A DNA stretch of 64,000 nucleotides, taken from the NCBI GenBank assembly GCA_033764965.1, contig JANRIN010000338.1:13785-77784 (forward strand), given 5' to 3'. The position numbers were made by a program, and so were the translations under genes. The DNA comes from JSC-12 sp033764965. Its GTDB lineage: Bacteria > Cyanobacteriota > Cyanobacteriia > Leptolyngbyales > Leptolyngbyaceae. A model generated the notes under the pieces. It was not told where the DNA came from and did not search any database. It saw only the letters and a program-made list of their open reading frames with translations. This document shows, piece by piece, positions 49,302 to 58,339 of this stretch; the stretch's first letter is position 1, and the number at the start of each line of letters is the position of its first letter.

Positions 49302-50000
49302 TTAAACAACTCGATTTAAAGCGGAATCTGTGGGGATGCAGATCAGATTGTCGCCTTGAGTGCGAATCATGCCGCGTTGACGCAGTTTACCCATGAGGCG
49401 AGTGACGGTGACGCGGGTAGAGCCGATCGCGCTGCCGATTTGGGCATGGGTGAGGGGAAAGGGTAAGCAGTAGCCCTGATCGGAGGGTTCACCAAATTCT
49501 TCGATTAACAGCGTGAGGAAGCCCAGTAAGCGATCGATCGTGCGGCGTTGTCCTAAAGTACTGAGCCAGAGTAACTTGCGCTGATGCTGATAACGAAACG
49601 CATCCAATACTTCTCGGCGGAAATGGGGCCAGTTATCCAGATCATGCCAGTACATCCACAAAACTGCCGTTTGATCCACATGGGCATAGCTTTGTAGCGT
49701 AAATGGAGACTGCGCCACAATTTCAAAAGGTTGCCCTGCCCCGACAAAACCCAAAAAAGCTTCCTCCGGAGTAATTTGAGCAATGCGAGTCGAGCTACTG
49801 CTAGGTGCGTTCACTTGAGCGCTGCCCACCAGCCGCACTGCCCCTTTCTGCACTAGATACAAAAGACCAGGACGCGCAGGAATTCGTTCATCCTTGGCAA
49901 AGGTTCGCACTCGATAATGCTCCTGCGACCAATCAATAATCCGCTGCCAGGTTAGGAAGGGACGGGATGACTCTGAAGTATTGGAGGATACTGAGTACAT
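49302..50000 (-). CDS. Crp/Fnr-family transcriptional regulator
   Basis: The 232-residue protein has an N-terminal cyclic-nucleotide-binding-like beta-roll (ARPGLLYLVQKGAVRLVGSA, then AFLGFVGAGQPFEIVAQSPF) and a C-terminal winged helix with LTHAQIGSAIGSTRVTVTRL and MGKLRQRGMI. The phosphate-binding cassette of true cAMP receptors is not visible, so the ligand, if any, is unknown. It is divergent from the DALR protein over a 231-bp gap and might control it or itself. Relatives in cyanobacteria are paralogues of NtcA with different roles. Confidence 0.85.
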   Translation of the reverse strand: MYSVSSNTSESSRPFLTWQRIIDWSQEHYRVRTFAKDERIPARPGLLYLVQKGAVRLVGSAQVNAPSSSSTRIAQITPEEAFLGFVGAGQPFEIVAQSPFTLQSYAHVDQTAVLWMYWHDLDNWPHFRREVLDAFRYQHQRKLLWLSTLGQRRTIDRLLGFLTLLIEEFGEPSDQGYCLPFPLTHAQIGSAIGSTRVTVTRLMGKLRQRGMIRTQGDNLICIPTDSALNRVV

Positions 50001-50231
50001 AAGATAAAAGAATTAGGGGGCAGAGGAACGATTCCAAGGATAGTAATCTGGAACCCTTCTTAGGGATGATAAGTTGACGCAGGAACAAACGATGTTTCGG
50101 AAGTATCACCAGTGTAACTTTACATTCTCTTTGTAGACTTTACACCTATAGTAATCGTCCCTAAAAAGCACTCTAAAAATACAGATGCGCTTTTAGAGGG
50201 TTATAGAAGGAGCGATCGTACCGTATCTAGT

Positions 50232-51257
50232 GTGAGCTTGGAATCTCTATTTTGTACCAGAATTTTTGTGCCAGAACCATTCTCTTACCCTTCTCAAAGT
50301 GTGAACCAAAGCTCAGAGTGGGCTTCACCAGTGCAGGTCAAAGCACCCGTCCAAACGTTGCAGATTATACTACAAAGAATTGTAACTATTACAGACTTAA
50401 CTTCCGAGTTTACCCCATTGTTAAATTCACCTGGATCTTATGCCTTAACAAGCCGCATTCCAGTCTCTGTTCCGATCAAGGCAGTTCGCCATCCAACTCA
50501 AATCTCTTATGTATCGGCGCTTCCCCAGGTTTGGGCGCGTGGAAGAACCCACCATCTCTCCTCTTTGGCTAAATACTTGGTTAAACAAATCAATACCTGG
50601 CAGGAAGATTTTTCATCGATCGCTGAGTATTTATCGTTACCAGAAAATTTACTGCGTGGATTTACTGCCACTGAGGCACTAGATGGCAATATTCGATTTG
50701 AACTGCATGATGCCACGATCGCCTACTGGTTAACTGCTCTAGTGCATCATCAACTCTCCTTAGAGCGTGTTCAACCTTCTTCCAGCTTTTCCCCTGACCC
50801 ACACCGGCTTTTTGCTATTCAACACGCCCATGCTCGCTGTTGTTCGCTCTTACGCCACGGGCAGCAGGAAGAAGTATCTAGCCTTTCTACGGATTTTTTC
50901 AACGAGCCGGACAGGCAAGGCGAAGGATTTATCAATCCTCCTGCGATCCCCTGGCTTGATCCTCACGATCTGCTGTACCTCACTCACCCAACTGAACGCC
51001 AATTGATAGTTCAACTTCTAACAGTCCTGGATTTTGCGGCTGAAACCCCTTCCGCCCCTACAAAGCAATACTTTGTGCTAGCTGAAAAAGTGAGTGCTGC
51101 CTTTCAAGAGGTGCATCGAAGTTGCCAACTGTTTGGTGCATTCCTGAAATCATCCGGCGATCGATTCCAGGCTCACATGGGGCTAATTCTGGCGACTCAA
51201 CGAGTCTTGTGGCAATTGCTCCAATCCTTAACCCTAATCGCACCTTTCGATTTGTAA
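50232..51257 (+). CDS. Stand-alone DALR anticodon-binding domain protein
   Basis: The 341-residue protein lacks any synthetase catalytic motif. Its C-terminal third is an alpha-helical DALR-type domain: QLLTVLDFAAETPSAPTK, AEKVSAAFQEVHRSCQLFG and LILATQRVLWQLLQSLTL, the helices that in arginyl-tRNA synthetase bind the anticodon. The N-terminal part contains RTHHLSSLAKYLVKQINTW. Separate DALR proteins are known in cyanobacteria but their function is not established. The start is GTG at 50232. A weak hairpin with a T-run follows at 51321-51340. Confidence 0.72.
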   Translation: MSLESLFCTRIFVPEPFSYPSQSVNQSSEWASPVQVKAPVQTLQIILQRIVTITDLTSEFTPLLNSPGSYALTSRIPVSVPIKAVRHPTQISYVSALPQVWARGRTHHLSSLAKYLVKQINTWQEDFSSIAEYLSLPENLLRGFTATEALDGNIRFELHDATIAYWLTALVHHQLSLERVQPSSSFSPDPHRLFAIQHAHARCCSLLRHGQQEEVSSLSTDFFNEPDRQGEGFINPPAIPWLDPHDLLYLTHPTERQLIVQLLTVLDFAAETPSAPTKQYFVLAEKVSAAFQEVHRSCQLFGAFLKSSGDRFQAHMGLILATQRVLWQLLQSLTLIAPFDL

Positions 51258-51320
51258 CAGGTTTGAGGCTAAAGCTGAAAAGTCTACCCACTGTCTACTC
51301 ACGCTTCTATCCATAGTTAG

Positions 51321-51340
51321 ACCCGTTTGCAGGGTTTTTT
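51321..51340 (+). terminator. Weak intrinsic terminator after the DALR gene
   Basis: ACCC (51321-51324) and GGGT (51332-51335) form a short stem followed directly by TTTTT. The stem is only four pairs, so its strength is doubtful, but its position 63 bp after the stop fits. Confidence 0.35.
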
Positions 51341-51507
51341 GCTGGAGAATTCTAATGGTTGTTCGGAAATCCCTACATGACAAAGGACGGGATTTCTTTG
51401 AAGATTTTGATAAATTTTAACCCTTTGATATTAAACTTTGCCTCAATCTGATGCAGGGAAAAATTTTTCCCAATTCTTCATTGAGAGGCTTCACTAGGAG
51501 GTTTACC

Positions 51508-52578
51508 ATGCGTATTGCTCAGATTGCCCCCCTTTGGGAGAGAGTCCCTCCTCCAACCTATGGCGGCACTGAACTGGTCGTGAGCCTGCTAACAGAGGAG
51601 TTAGTCCGGCGTGGACACGAAGTTACTCTATTTGCGTCGGGAGATTCCATTACCCAAGCCAAATTAGAGTCGGTTCATCCTCAGGCACTCAGACTTGATG
51701 CTGGAGTCAAAGAGGCAGCGATTTACGAAATGTTGCAACTGAGTCAGGTCTACGAACGGGCTAAGGAATTTGACATTATTCACTCCCACATGGGGTGTGC
51801 ATCGCTCCCCTATGCCAACCTGGTTAAAACTCCAACGGTTCACACTTTGCATGGCATTTTTACTCCTGACAACGAGAAGATGTTTACTCACGCTCGCAAG
51901 CAACCCTTTGTGAGTATTTCCTATTCTCAACGGGAACCACGATTAAATCTGAACTGCGTCGCCACGGTTTATAACGGGGTTGATCCTTCCACCTACAGGT
52001 TTTACCCAAAGCCTAGTGATCCCCCATACCTGGCTTTCCTGGGGCGGTTGTCTCCTGAGAAGGGAACGCATCACGCGATCGAGATTGCCAAACGCACTGG
52101 CTCCGTTCTAAAAATGGCGGGTAAGGTTGATGCGGTTGATGTGGAGTACTACGAAACTCAGATCAAGCCTCACGTCGATGGCAAACAGATTCAATATCTT
52201 GGCGAAGCAAACCATGTCCAGAAGAACATTTTGCTGGGGAATGCTCTGACGACTCTTTTCCCCATCACCTGGCGCGAACCCTTTGGATTGGTGATGATCG
52301 AGTCGATGGTGTCTGGTACGCCCGTGATCGCGATGGAGTTAGGCTCAACCTCTGAGGTGATCGCCCACGAGAAGACAGGGTTCTTGTGTAACTCTGTTGA
52401 GGAATGTGTTGCGGCATTGGGCAGGATTGAGACGATCGATCGCGCAGTTTGTCGTCAGCACGTTGAAGATAATTTCAGTGTCAAACGCATGGCAGACGGT
52501 TACGAAGCGGTGTATCAACAAATCATGGCAGAGCGATTTGCTCAAAACGGTCATGCTTTAGCCAGCAAGATTCGATAG
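51508..52578 (+). CDS. GT4-family glycosyltransferase
   Basis: The 356-residue GT-B enzyme shows an N-terminal acceptor domain with MRIAQIAPLWERVPPPTYGG and VRRGHEVTLFASGDS, DIIHSHMGCASLPYAN, the inter-domain hinge VYNGVDPSTY, and the donor domain with AFLGRLSPEKGTHHAIEIA and the E-x7-E motif EPFGLVMIESMVSGTPVIA. Start is fixed by a perfect AGGAGG (51496-51501) six bases before ATG 51508; an upstream ATG in frame has no site. Relatives transfer sugars to surface glycans or soluble acceptors. A strong terminator follows. Confidence 0.9.
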   Translation: MRIAQIAPLWERVPPPTYGGTELVVSLLTEELVRRGHEVTLFASGDSITQAKLESVHPQALRLDAGVKEAAIYEMLQLSQVYERAKEFDIIHSHMGCASLPYANLVKTPTVHTLHGIFTPDNEKMFTHARKQPFVSISYSQREPRLNLNCVATVYNGVDPSTYRFYPKPSDPPYLAFLGRLSPEKGTHHAIEIAKRTGSVLKMAGKVDAVDVEYYETQIKPHVDGKQIQYLGEANHVQKNILLGNALTTLFPITWREPFGLVMIESMVSGTPVIAMELGSTSEVIAHEKTGFLCNSVEECVAALGRIETIDRAVCRQHVEDNFSVKRMADGYEAVYQQIMAERFAQNGHALASKIR

Positions 52579-52604
52579 TTCTTGCACTTAGTTTAGTTGC
52601 ATTA

Positions 52605-52640
52605 AAAAGCGATGGATTATAAAAATCCATCGCTTTTTTC
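52605..52640. terminator. Bidirectional Rho-independent terminator
   Basis: AAAAAGCGATGGATT (52605-52619) pairs with AATCCATCGCTTTTTT (52625-52640) around a five-base loop. The A-run and T-run make it act in both directions, for the glycosyltransferase on the plus strand and for rpmA on the minus strand. Confidence 0.9.
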
Positions 52641-52690
52641 CAGTTCGGACATTAGCCCAGGACCATACGCCTTGCTGAATAGATGATGAT

Positions 52691-52957
52691 TTAGACTTGT
52701 TCGGCAACTGGGTAAACGCTTACTTTTTTGCGGCTTTTCCCCAGACGCTCAAAAGTCACCACACCGCTGACCAACGCGAACAAAGTATCGTCGTTACCCC
52801 GCCCGACATTGTTACCGGGATGAATTTTAGTGCCGCGCTGACGAACCAGAATGTTGCCAGCTTTTACCACTTGACCACCATAACGCTTTACGCCTAGCCG
52901 TTGAGCATTAGAATCGCGTCCGTTGCGTGTACTACCTGTACCTTTCTTGTGAGCCAT
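52691..52957 (-). CDS. rpmA: 50S ribosomal protein L27
   Basis: L27 sits at the peptidyl transferase centre, with its N-terminus near the P-site tRNA. The 88-residue sequence is complete: MAHKKGTGSTRNGRDSNAQR at the start, LGVKRYGGQVVKAGNILVRQ, GTKIHPGNNVGRGNDDTLFA. It follows rplU after 86 bp, the usual order in bacteria. The N-terminus has no extra cleavable extension. Confidence 0.97.
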   Translation of the reverse strand: MAHKKGTGSTRNGRDSNAQRLGVKRYGGQVVKAGNILVRQRGTKIHPGNNVGRGNDDTLFALVSGVVTFERLGKSRKKVSVYPVAEQV

Positions 52958-53043
52958 TGTCGTTACAACCTTCTTGCTGATTCAAAATTAATCTTGAACT
53001 GACGGTTTAACCTATGCCGTTGATAGGTTGCTAACTTTCAAAG

Positions 53044-53451
53044 CTATTCGTCTGCTGTTGCAGGGGTTGCTTCTGTCGCGGGAGTATCGGCGATCGCAGC
53101 AATTGCCTCAGAAGTTGACTGACTGGACAACGCCTGACCCTCTAGATTGATGCTATCAATCATTAAGCGAGTTAATTCCTGGCGGTGTCCTCTTTTTTTG
53201 CGAGTCTTTTTCTTTGGCTTCATCTTGTAAACGATGATCTTACGCCCTCGCAAGTGGCGTAGCACTGTCCCTTCAACTGTTGCTCCTGCAACAAGGGGTT
53301 GCCCGATGTGAAGCGCGTCATCACTCTGGACGAACAACACCTTATCAATGCTAACTTTCCCTTCTTCGTCTACAGCAAGCCGCTCTACATCGTAGAACCG
53401 ACCCGGCTCAACCCGGAGTTGCTTTCCACCCGTTTCAATAATTGCGTACAT
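53044..53451 (-). CDS. rplU: 50S ribosomal protein L21
   Basis: The 135-residue protein begins at MYAIIETGGKQLRVEPGRFY (ATG 53451; the upstream in-frame sequence is leader) and has the L21 signature KMKPKKKTRKKRGHRQELTR near residue 75. It is about 30 residues longer than E. coli L21 (103) because of an Ala/Thr/Glu-rich tail (EAIAAIADTPATEATPATAD), common in cyanobacterial homologues. It forms an operon with rpmA. Confidence 0.95.
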   Translation of the reverse strand: MYAIIETGGKQLRVEPGRFYDVERLAVDEEGKVSIDKVLFVQSDDALHIGQPLVAGATVEGTVLRHLRGRKIIVYKMKPKKKTRKKRGHRQELTRLMIDSINLEGQALSSQSTSEAIAAIADTPATEATPATADE

Positions 53452-53838
53452 TGTTGCCTCGATAATGCCGTACAGGTAGCTGGAAATGGTCTGGCGAAAG
53501 AGTGTCAATTGGGTCAAAACGCTTAAGACAAAAGCAAACATTGAGTCTAAGTCAGCGCTCTAACGTTGTATCTTGGCTAAACCAGCTTTTGACTAACCTG
53601 ATCCGAGCTAAATAAACACCAGCTTTCCATTATCTCGAAGTGGGCTTTGAGTTGTCAACCTGGGTGAACAGGGAGCAGCCATTCTGATTTCTGAGCCAGT
53701 CAGCATCCCTGCCTAAACTGAACTTGCTGGACGTATCATTCATCGTGTTAGAACGCAAGAACCTGGCTGCAAAACGTGACAGGCTTACGATTTGTTCGAT
53801 CTTTCAATTTATTCAGTGGTGCATCACATGGTGATGTA
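53452..53838. other. 387-bp leader and spacer upstream of rplU
   Basis: No gene is seen. The part next to rplU is the probable transcript leader and promoter. An imperfect palindrome at the far end (GCATCACATGGTGATGT, about 53821-53837) lies right after the stop of the gene at 53839 and may end its transcript. Confidence 0.45.
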
Positions 53839-54534
53839 TCACAACTGTTGACTCTGCATTTGGGGACCTGCCCACACATTGTTAATCACTTGACCAAACA
53901 GCGCTGGTCGATCGCTGCGTGCCAATAAGGTATGCCCGACCGCATCAACCGTCCATTGCTGCCAGTGTTCATCTCCCATCATGCCAGCCCGGAACAAGAC
54001 TCTTTCGGGATGAGCCTGACTCCAGCCCAAAAGGACGGCGTTCGTGTAGCGGACTCGTGTGGGGGAGAGCGTGTGAACTCGATTGCGGCTGCGGTCAACA
54101 ATCACGCCATAATCTGAGGCAATATCCGATCCCAGAATGGACTCAAACTCTCTGGCAAGCAATCGATCGCCCGATTCTGACCAGGACACCGGAATCGCGA
54201 TCGAAATATGCCCCTGGAGATTGCTCCCAGTCTGCAAAAACGGATTGTTGGCGAGGGGGGATGTGGGCGTAATTGCCTGGAGATCGCCTGTGTGTAGATT
54301 CTCCAAAAACAGCACGCTAGTCACATGGCTGTTGAAATAGTCAAGTTCCACCTGCATCTGAATGCGGCTGTAGGCGGCATAGGCACGATCGGGGGAAAGC
54401 AAGGATTGGGTTCGGTAACAATAGGTTCCAGCTAAGTGGCTGGAGTGACTGGCAGACAGTGTTGCTAAAACCCAACTCCAGGGAATGGGATGAGGACTAT
54501 CCAGGGGATCAATCTGCACGGATTGATGAGACAT
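53839..54534 (-). CDS. Conserved protein of unknown function
   Basis: I do not recognise the family of this 231-residue protein. It starts MSHQSVQIDPLDSPHPIPWS (ATG 54534; the frame is open 64 codons further upstream but without family-like content). Notable stretches are SSHLAGTYCYRTQSLLSPDR, YAAYSRIQMQVELDYFNSHV, and a repeated strand pattern with LFLENLHTGDLQAITP and WSESGDRLLAREFESILGSD, followed by VIVDRSRNRVHTLSP. The latter alternation reads like beta-propeller or TolB-like blades. No membrane helix or signal peptide. It appears cyanobacteria-typical. Confidence 0.6.
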   Translation of the reverse strand: MSHQSVQIDPLDSPHPIPWSWVLATLSASHSSHLAGTYCYRTQSLLSPDRAYAAYSRIQMQVELDYFNSHVTSVLFLENLHTGDLQAITPTSPLANNPFLQTGSNLQGHISIAIPVSWSESGDRLLAREFESILGSDIASDYGVIVDRSRNRVHTLSPTRVRYTNAVLLGWSQAHPERVLFRAGMMGDEHWQQWTVDAVGHTLLARSDRPALFGQVINNVWAGPQMQSQQL

Positions 54535-55092
54535 AGCAAACCTTGGCTCGGTGTGGGAGGAAATTAAGCGAATGAGGAAGTCAACCCTCCCTGCATCAAG
54601 CTCAACCAGAAAGGGCAATTCGAGCAACAGAAAACATTGCAACTGTCTCCGAGGAGCAAAAGAGTCTAACCTAACTTGCAACAAATGGAAGCGAGGCATT
54701 TGACGAAGAGTTTCACGCCGGAGCAAGTGTTGGCTCTAAGGTAGACTCTTCAAAACTCTTTGGTCAAAAAATGTGCTGGAGAAGAGCACCTTAGACTTAT
54801 GGTAAACCAATGATTTCTAACCTATGTATAACAACGATTACTCGGAAAGAAGCCAGATTTTCATAACTTTCCAGGAGATTTAAGGTTTTTACTTCAGACA
54901 ATTTTTACTTCGGCAATAATCGGGCTTACACAAATCTCGAAGGTTTGGCTAAAAATGAAGCATAATCCCCAGTGTTAGTGCTTAAACCTCCGCAGTTTAG
55001 CCAGAACTGCGTAAAGTCCTAAATAATCTGTCCAGTGGAAGCGCGGGGCTGCAATTCGTTGATAAAGTGACAATGCCCACGAGCCGGAAATC
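54535..55092. other. 558-bp intergenic region between divergent genes
   Basis: The region is AT-rich in its right half and must contain promoters for the unknown gene (minus) and fmt (plus). No RNA gene or repeat is recognised, and the open frame continuing from the minus-strand gene lacks a ribosome site. Confidence 0.45.
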
Positions 55093-56103
55093 ATGAAGCT
55101 TGTTTTCTTTGGAACTCCTGAATTTGCTGTACCCAGTTTGAAGCGATTGGTGGCTCAAGCTGAGTTTGAGGTATTGGCAGTGGTAACCCAGCCGGACAAG
55201 CGTCGGGGCAGGGGAAATCAACTAATGCCGTCTCCCGTGAAGACGATCGCGGTAGAACATTCCATCCCAGTTTGGCAACCCAAAAGTGTGAAAAAAAATG
55301 CCGAGACGCTGGCATTCCTGGAAGCCGCTCAAGCAGACGCATTTGTCGTGGTGGCGTATGGGCAGATTTTGTCCCAAGCCATTCTGGATATGCCACGTTT
55401 AGGTTGCGTCAACGCGCATGGCTCCATTTTGCCCAAGTACCGGGGCGCAGCACCGATTCAGTGGAGTATCTACAACGGCGATCGCGAAACAGGGATTACC
55501 ACGATGTTGATGGATGCGGGCATGGATACGGGAGCTATGTTGTTAGAAGCTCGCACCCCAATTAACTTACTGGAGAATTTTCATGAGGTTGCCGCTCGCC
55601 TTGCAGATCTTGCTGCGGAGTTGTTGGTAGAAACCTTGCTGAAGCTGGAGCAAGGCACCTTAACGCCCATTCCCCAGGATGCAACCCTGGCAACCTATGC
55701 CCCTTTAATTCAAAAATCAGATTACGAGTTGGATTGGGCGCGATCCGCGATCGCCCTGCATAACCAGGTGCGAGGCTTTTATCCGAATTGTTTTACAACC
55801 TTTCGCGGAGAACCTTTGAAAATTACTGCCACCGTTCCCTTTGATCCAACCTCTTGGGAGCAATTGCCACCAGACTATGCAACAGACTATGCCGGATTGC
55901 AGCAGGAATGGGCAACCTGGAGTCAACCATCAGGACAACCGGGAGCAGTGGTGGCGATTGCCAAAGGATTGGGCGCGATCGTGCAAACGGGTGATGGACT
56001 GCTGCTACTCAAAGCAGTTCAGCAAGCGGGGAAACGTGCCCAGACAGGAATGGACTTTGTGAATGGCACTCGTCTGGAGCCTGGAGAGCGGTTCAGCGCT
56101 TGA
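55093..56103 (+). CDS. fmt: Methionyl-tRNA formyltransferase
   Basis: The enzyme formylates initiator Met-tRNA using 10-formyltetrahydrofolate. The 336-residue sequence carries LVFFGTPEFAVPSLKRL at the N-terminus, the catalytic-site block GCVNAHGSILPKYRGAAPIQ (Asn and His), and ETGITTMLMDAGMDTGAML with the Asp, then the C-terminal OB-like domain with GDGLLLLKAVQQAGKRAQTG. Length is a little above E. coli (315). It stands alone. Confidence 0.96.
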   Translation: MKLVFFGTPEFAVPSLKRLVAQAEFEVLAVVTQPDKRRGRGNQLMPSPVKTIAVEHSIPVWQPKSVKKNAETLAFLEAAQADAFVVVAYGQILSQAILDMPRLGCVNAHGSILPKYRGAAPIQWSIYNGDRETGITTMLMDAGMDTGAMLLEARTPINLLENFHEVAARLADLAAELLVETLLKLEQGTLTPIPQDATLATYAPLIQKSDYELDWARSAIALHNQVRGFYPNCFTTFRGEPLKITATVPFDPTSWEQLPPDYATDYAGLQQEWATWSQPSGQPGAVVAIAKGLGAIVQTGDGLLLLKAVQQAGKRAQTGMDFVNGTRLEPGERFSA

Positions 56104-56357
56104 TGCGGAGTCGTGCTTTGGTGAGAGATCCAATCCTCTGAGTGTGGTATACCTGAGTGAGATTTGTTGAGGTTTTATAAGAAAAAATCTCAGCACTGCT
56201 CAATCTAGAGTTGGGCAGTTGTCCAAGGCATCCAATTGCTGACATGGCTGGGTGGCTGGCGATCACAGTGGTGATTTGCTCATTTTGACATGGTAGCTTT
56301 CCCTAGTTGTGTAGGCACTTGCGACCGCCTGCATTGTTCTCACTCGCATAACTTTTC

Positions 56358-57416
56358 ATGACGCTGACTTTTCCCTCCCAACCGAATACCGTAAATTCGT
56401 CTGCCTCAGACTTTCGGCTCAAAGACATCCTCAAAACATTGCCCAAGGAGTGTTTTCAGAAGAACCAATTCAAGGCTTGGTTCGCTGTTTTTGTGAATGT
56501 TTGCATGGTGGCGTTAGGTTACGCTGCGATCGTCTTTGCCCCCTGGTTTCTCCTACCCCTCGCCTGGATTTTTACCGGAACTGCGTTGACGGGCTTTTTT
56601 GTGATTGGGCACGATTGCGGACATCGCTCCTTTGCCAAACGCCGCTGGGTGAATGATTTAGTCGGACATATCTTCATGATGCCGTTAATTTATCCCTTTC
56701 ATTGCTGGCGAATTTTGCACAATAAACACCATGCTCATACCAACAAAATGGATGTAGACAACGCATGGCAGCCGTTTAGACCTGAAGTATTCGGTCGGTT
56801 TACTACCCCTCTGCGAGTGGCGTATGAACAGATGCGGGGCAGGCTCTGGTGGCTTGCATCCATCATTCATTGGGCAGGGTTGCACTTCAGCCTGTCTCAG
56901 TTTGAGGCAAAAGATCACAAGAAAGTCAAGCTGTCGATCGCTGTTGTAATCGCGTTTGCAGCTATCTGCTTCCCCTTGCTGATTGCGAACTTTGGCATTT
57001 GGGGCTTCGTGAAATTCTGGCTATTACCCTGGCTGGTTTACCACTTCTGGATGAGCACTTTTACCCTGGTACACCACACTGCCACTCACATCTCCTTTAG
57101 CGAACCCGAAGATTGGAATGCCGCTAAAGCCCAACTAGCAGGAACCGTTCACTGCGAATATCCCGCCTGGGTTGAGTTTTTGTGTCACCACATCAATGTC
57201 CACATCCCCCACCACATCTCCACAGCCATTCCCTCCTATAACTTGCGAATGGCGCATGAAAGCCTGAAGCAAAACTGGGGTGAATATCTAACTGAATCGG
57301 AGTTTTCCTGGTCTTTGATGCAGGAAATCGTGACCGAATGCCATTTGTACGACGTGCGTGGCGGCTATTTGTCATTTCAGGACTTTTATCAAGGAATTGG
57401 GAATGTAGGTGATTGA
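56358..57416 (+). CDS. desA: Acyl-lipid delta-12 (omega-6) desaturase
   Basis: DesA introduces a double bond at position 12 of membrane-lipid acyl chains, with ferredoxin as donor, in thylakoid and plasma membranes. The 352-residue protein has paired membrane helices and three His boxes: GHDCGHRSFAKRRWVND (H1), WRILHNKHHAHTNKMD (H2) and HINVHIPHHISTAIPSYNLR (H3). The arrangement is the DesA type rather than the DesC (delta-9) type. DesA genes are often induced by cold; no regulatory motif is recognisable in the 254-bp gap before it. Confidence 0.92.
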   Translation: MTLTFPSQPNTVNSSASDFRLKDILKTLPKECFQKNQFKAWFAVFVNVCMVALGYAAIVFAPWFLLPLAWIFTGTALTGFFVIGHDCGHRSFAKRRWVNDLVGHIFMMPLIYPFHCWRILHNKHHAHTNKMDVDNAWQPFRPEVFGRFTTPLRVAYEQMRGRLWWLASIIHWAGLHFSLSQFEAKDHKKVKLSIAVVIAFAAICFPLLIANFGIWGFVKFWLLPWLVYHFWMSTFTLVHHTATHISFSEPEDWNAAKAQLAGTVHCEYPAWVEFLCHHINVHIPHHISTAIPSYNLRMAHESLKQNWGEYLTESEFSWSLMQEIVTECHLYDVRGGYLSFQDFYQGIGNVGD

Positions 57417-57591
57417 GTGGGCAAGTGGGTGAGGGGATGCGTAAGTGACATCTACCCACCTACCTCACCTACCCATCTACTCCCCTCACCCTCCATCCCC
57501 CATCCCCCATCCCCAACAAAAAAATGCGTCATCCTTGAAAAACGCGGCTATCCTGGGTCTAGTTTGAAAGCACTAGAAGGGAGTTGCAACA
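57417..57591. repeat. Dyad repeat of GTGGGTGAG / CTCACCTACC units
   Basis: After the desA stop, GTGGGCAAGTGGGTGAGGGG is followed by the complementary CCACCTACCTCACCTACCC series and then a run of CATCCCCCATCCCC units up to about 57517. The transcript could fold into a long imperfect hairpin. It is a further member of the family at 5.2, 61.0 and 63.2 kb. Confidence 0.75.
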
Positions 57592-58290
57592 ATGAAAGGG
57601 CGATTCTTGCTTGGTTTTCTGGGCATTTTCCTACTCCTAGCGGGATGTTCTGGAAATTCCGAGAATACAGGCTCACAACTTGCTTCAGAACAGGCTCCTA
57701 TTGGTGCGGCGAATCCGCAAGCTTTTGACACTCCCCTGGTGAGTCAATCTCGTAAGGCAGGAACCCTGTCTCCGGTGCCAGGGTTGTTGCAACCCACTAA
57801 TGCAAAGGCTCGTGCAAATGCGATCGTCACGGGACGACGGGATCCCTTTGCGGCAATTCCTGGTTCAGCCCCGACGATCGTAGTATCGGCGAACCGTCCA
57901 ACTGCCAAGGTCAACGTTGCTCCCTTGCCTACAGGCTCGGCTGCGTCAAATAAGCTACCAGCCATTCCCTTGCCGCCTCTGGCAACGGCTCCACTACCAA
58001 ACTTGTCAAACTCGCCATTGCCTCCTCTGGGTGTACCCGCCGCTCCGATTGTGCCTCCTTCTCGCACTGCATTGGCAGAATCCATTCAAGTGAGTGGGGT
58101 GGTGCAGGTGTCAGGGAAGTGGAGCGTGATTGTGAAAGAACCGTCCGCTTCCAGTAGCCGCCATGTAGCCGTGGGTGAATATTTGGAAAATGGCAAGGTA
58201 TTGGTCAAAAAGGTTGTGTCTCCCAACAGTACGGATCCGATCGTGGTTTTGCAGCAAGACGGGGTTGAGATTCGCAAATCTCTAGTTTAG
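57592..58290 (+). CDS. Lipoprotein, PilP/GspC-like C-terminal domain possible
   Basis: The 232-residue protein has a lipoprotein signal peptide with lipobox LLAGC (Cys about 19), a Pro/Ala/Ser-rich linker, a RDPFAAI motif near residue 83, and a C-terminal beta domain with VSGVVQVSGKWSVIVKEP, VAVGEYLENGKVLVKKV and VVLQQDGVEIRKSL. The DPF motif before a domain with a GVVxxG...VRVGDxV pattern resembles PilP and GspC-type periplasmic proteins, but the match is loose. It is followed by a zinc-ribbon membrane protein after 49 bp. Confidence 0.6.
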   Translation: MKGRFLLGFLGIFLLLAGCSGNSENTGSQLASEQAPIGAANPQAFDTPLVSQSRKAGTLSPVPGLLQPTNAKARANAIVTGRRDPFAAIPGSAPTIVVSANRPTAKVNVAPLPTGSAASNKLPAIPLPPLATAPLPNLSNSPLPPLGVPAAPIVPPSRTALAESIQVSGVVQVSGKWSVIVKEPSASSSRHVAVGEYLENGKVLVKKVVSPNSTDPIVVLQQDGVEIRKSLV

Positions 58291-58339
58291 GCTAGGCTGA
58301 AGGCAGTTCACTTCAGAATGGCATTGATTACAGGCTGCG

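Noticed and set aside
53452..53600. Autoregulatory L21 leader RNA
   Set aside because: A leader is present, but I could not see a conserved structure matching a known L21 leader, so it is not called.
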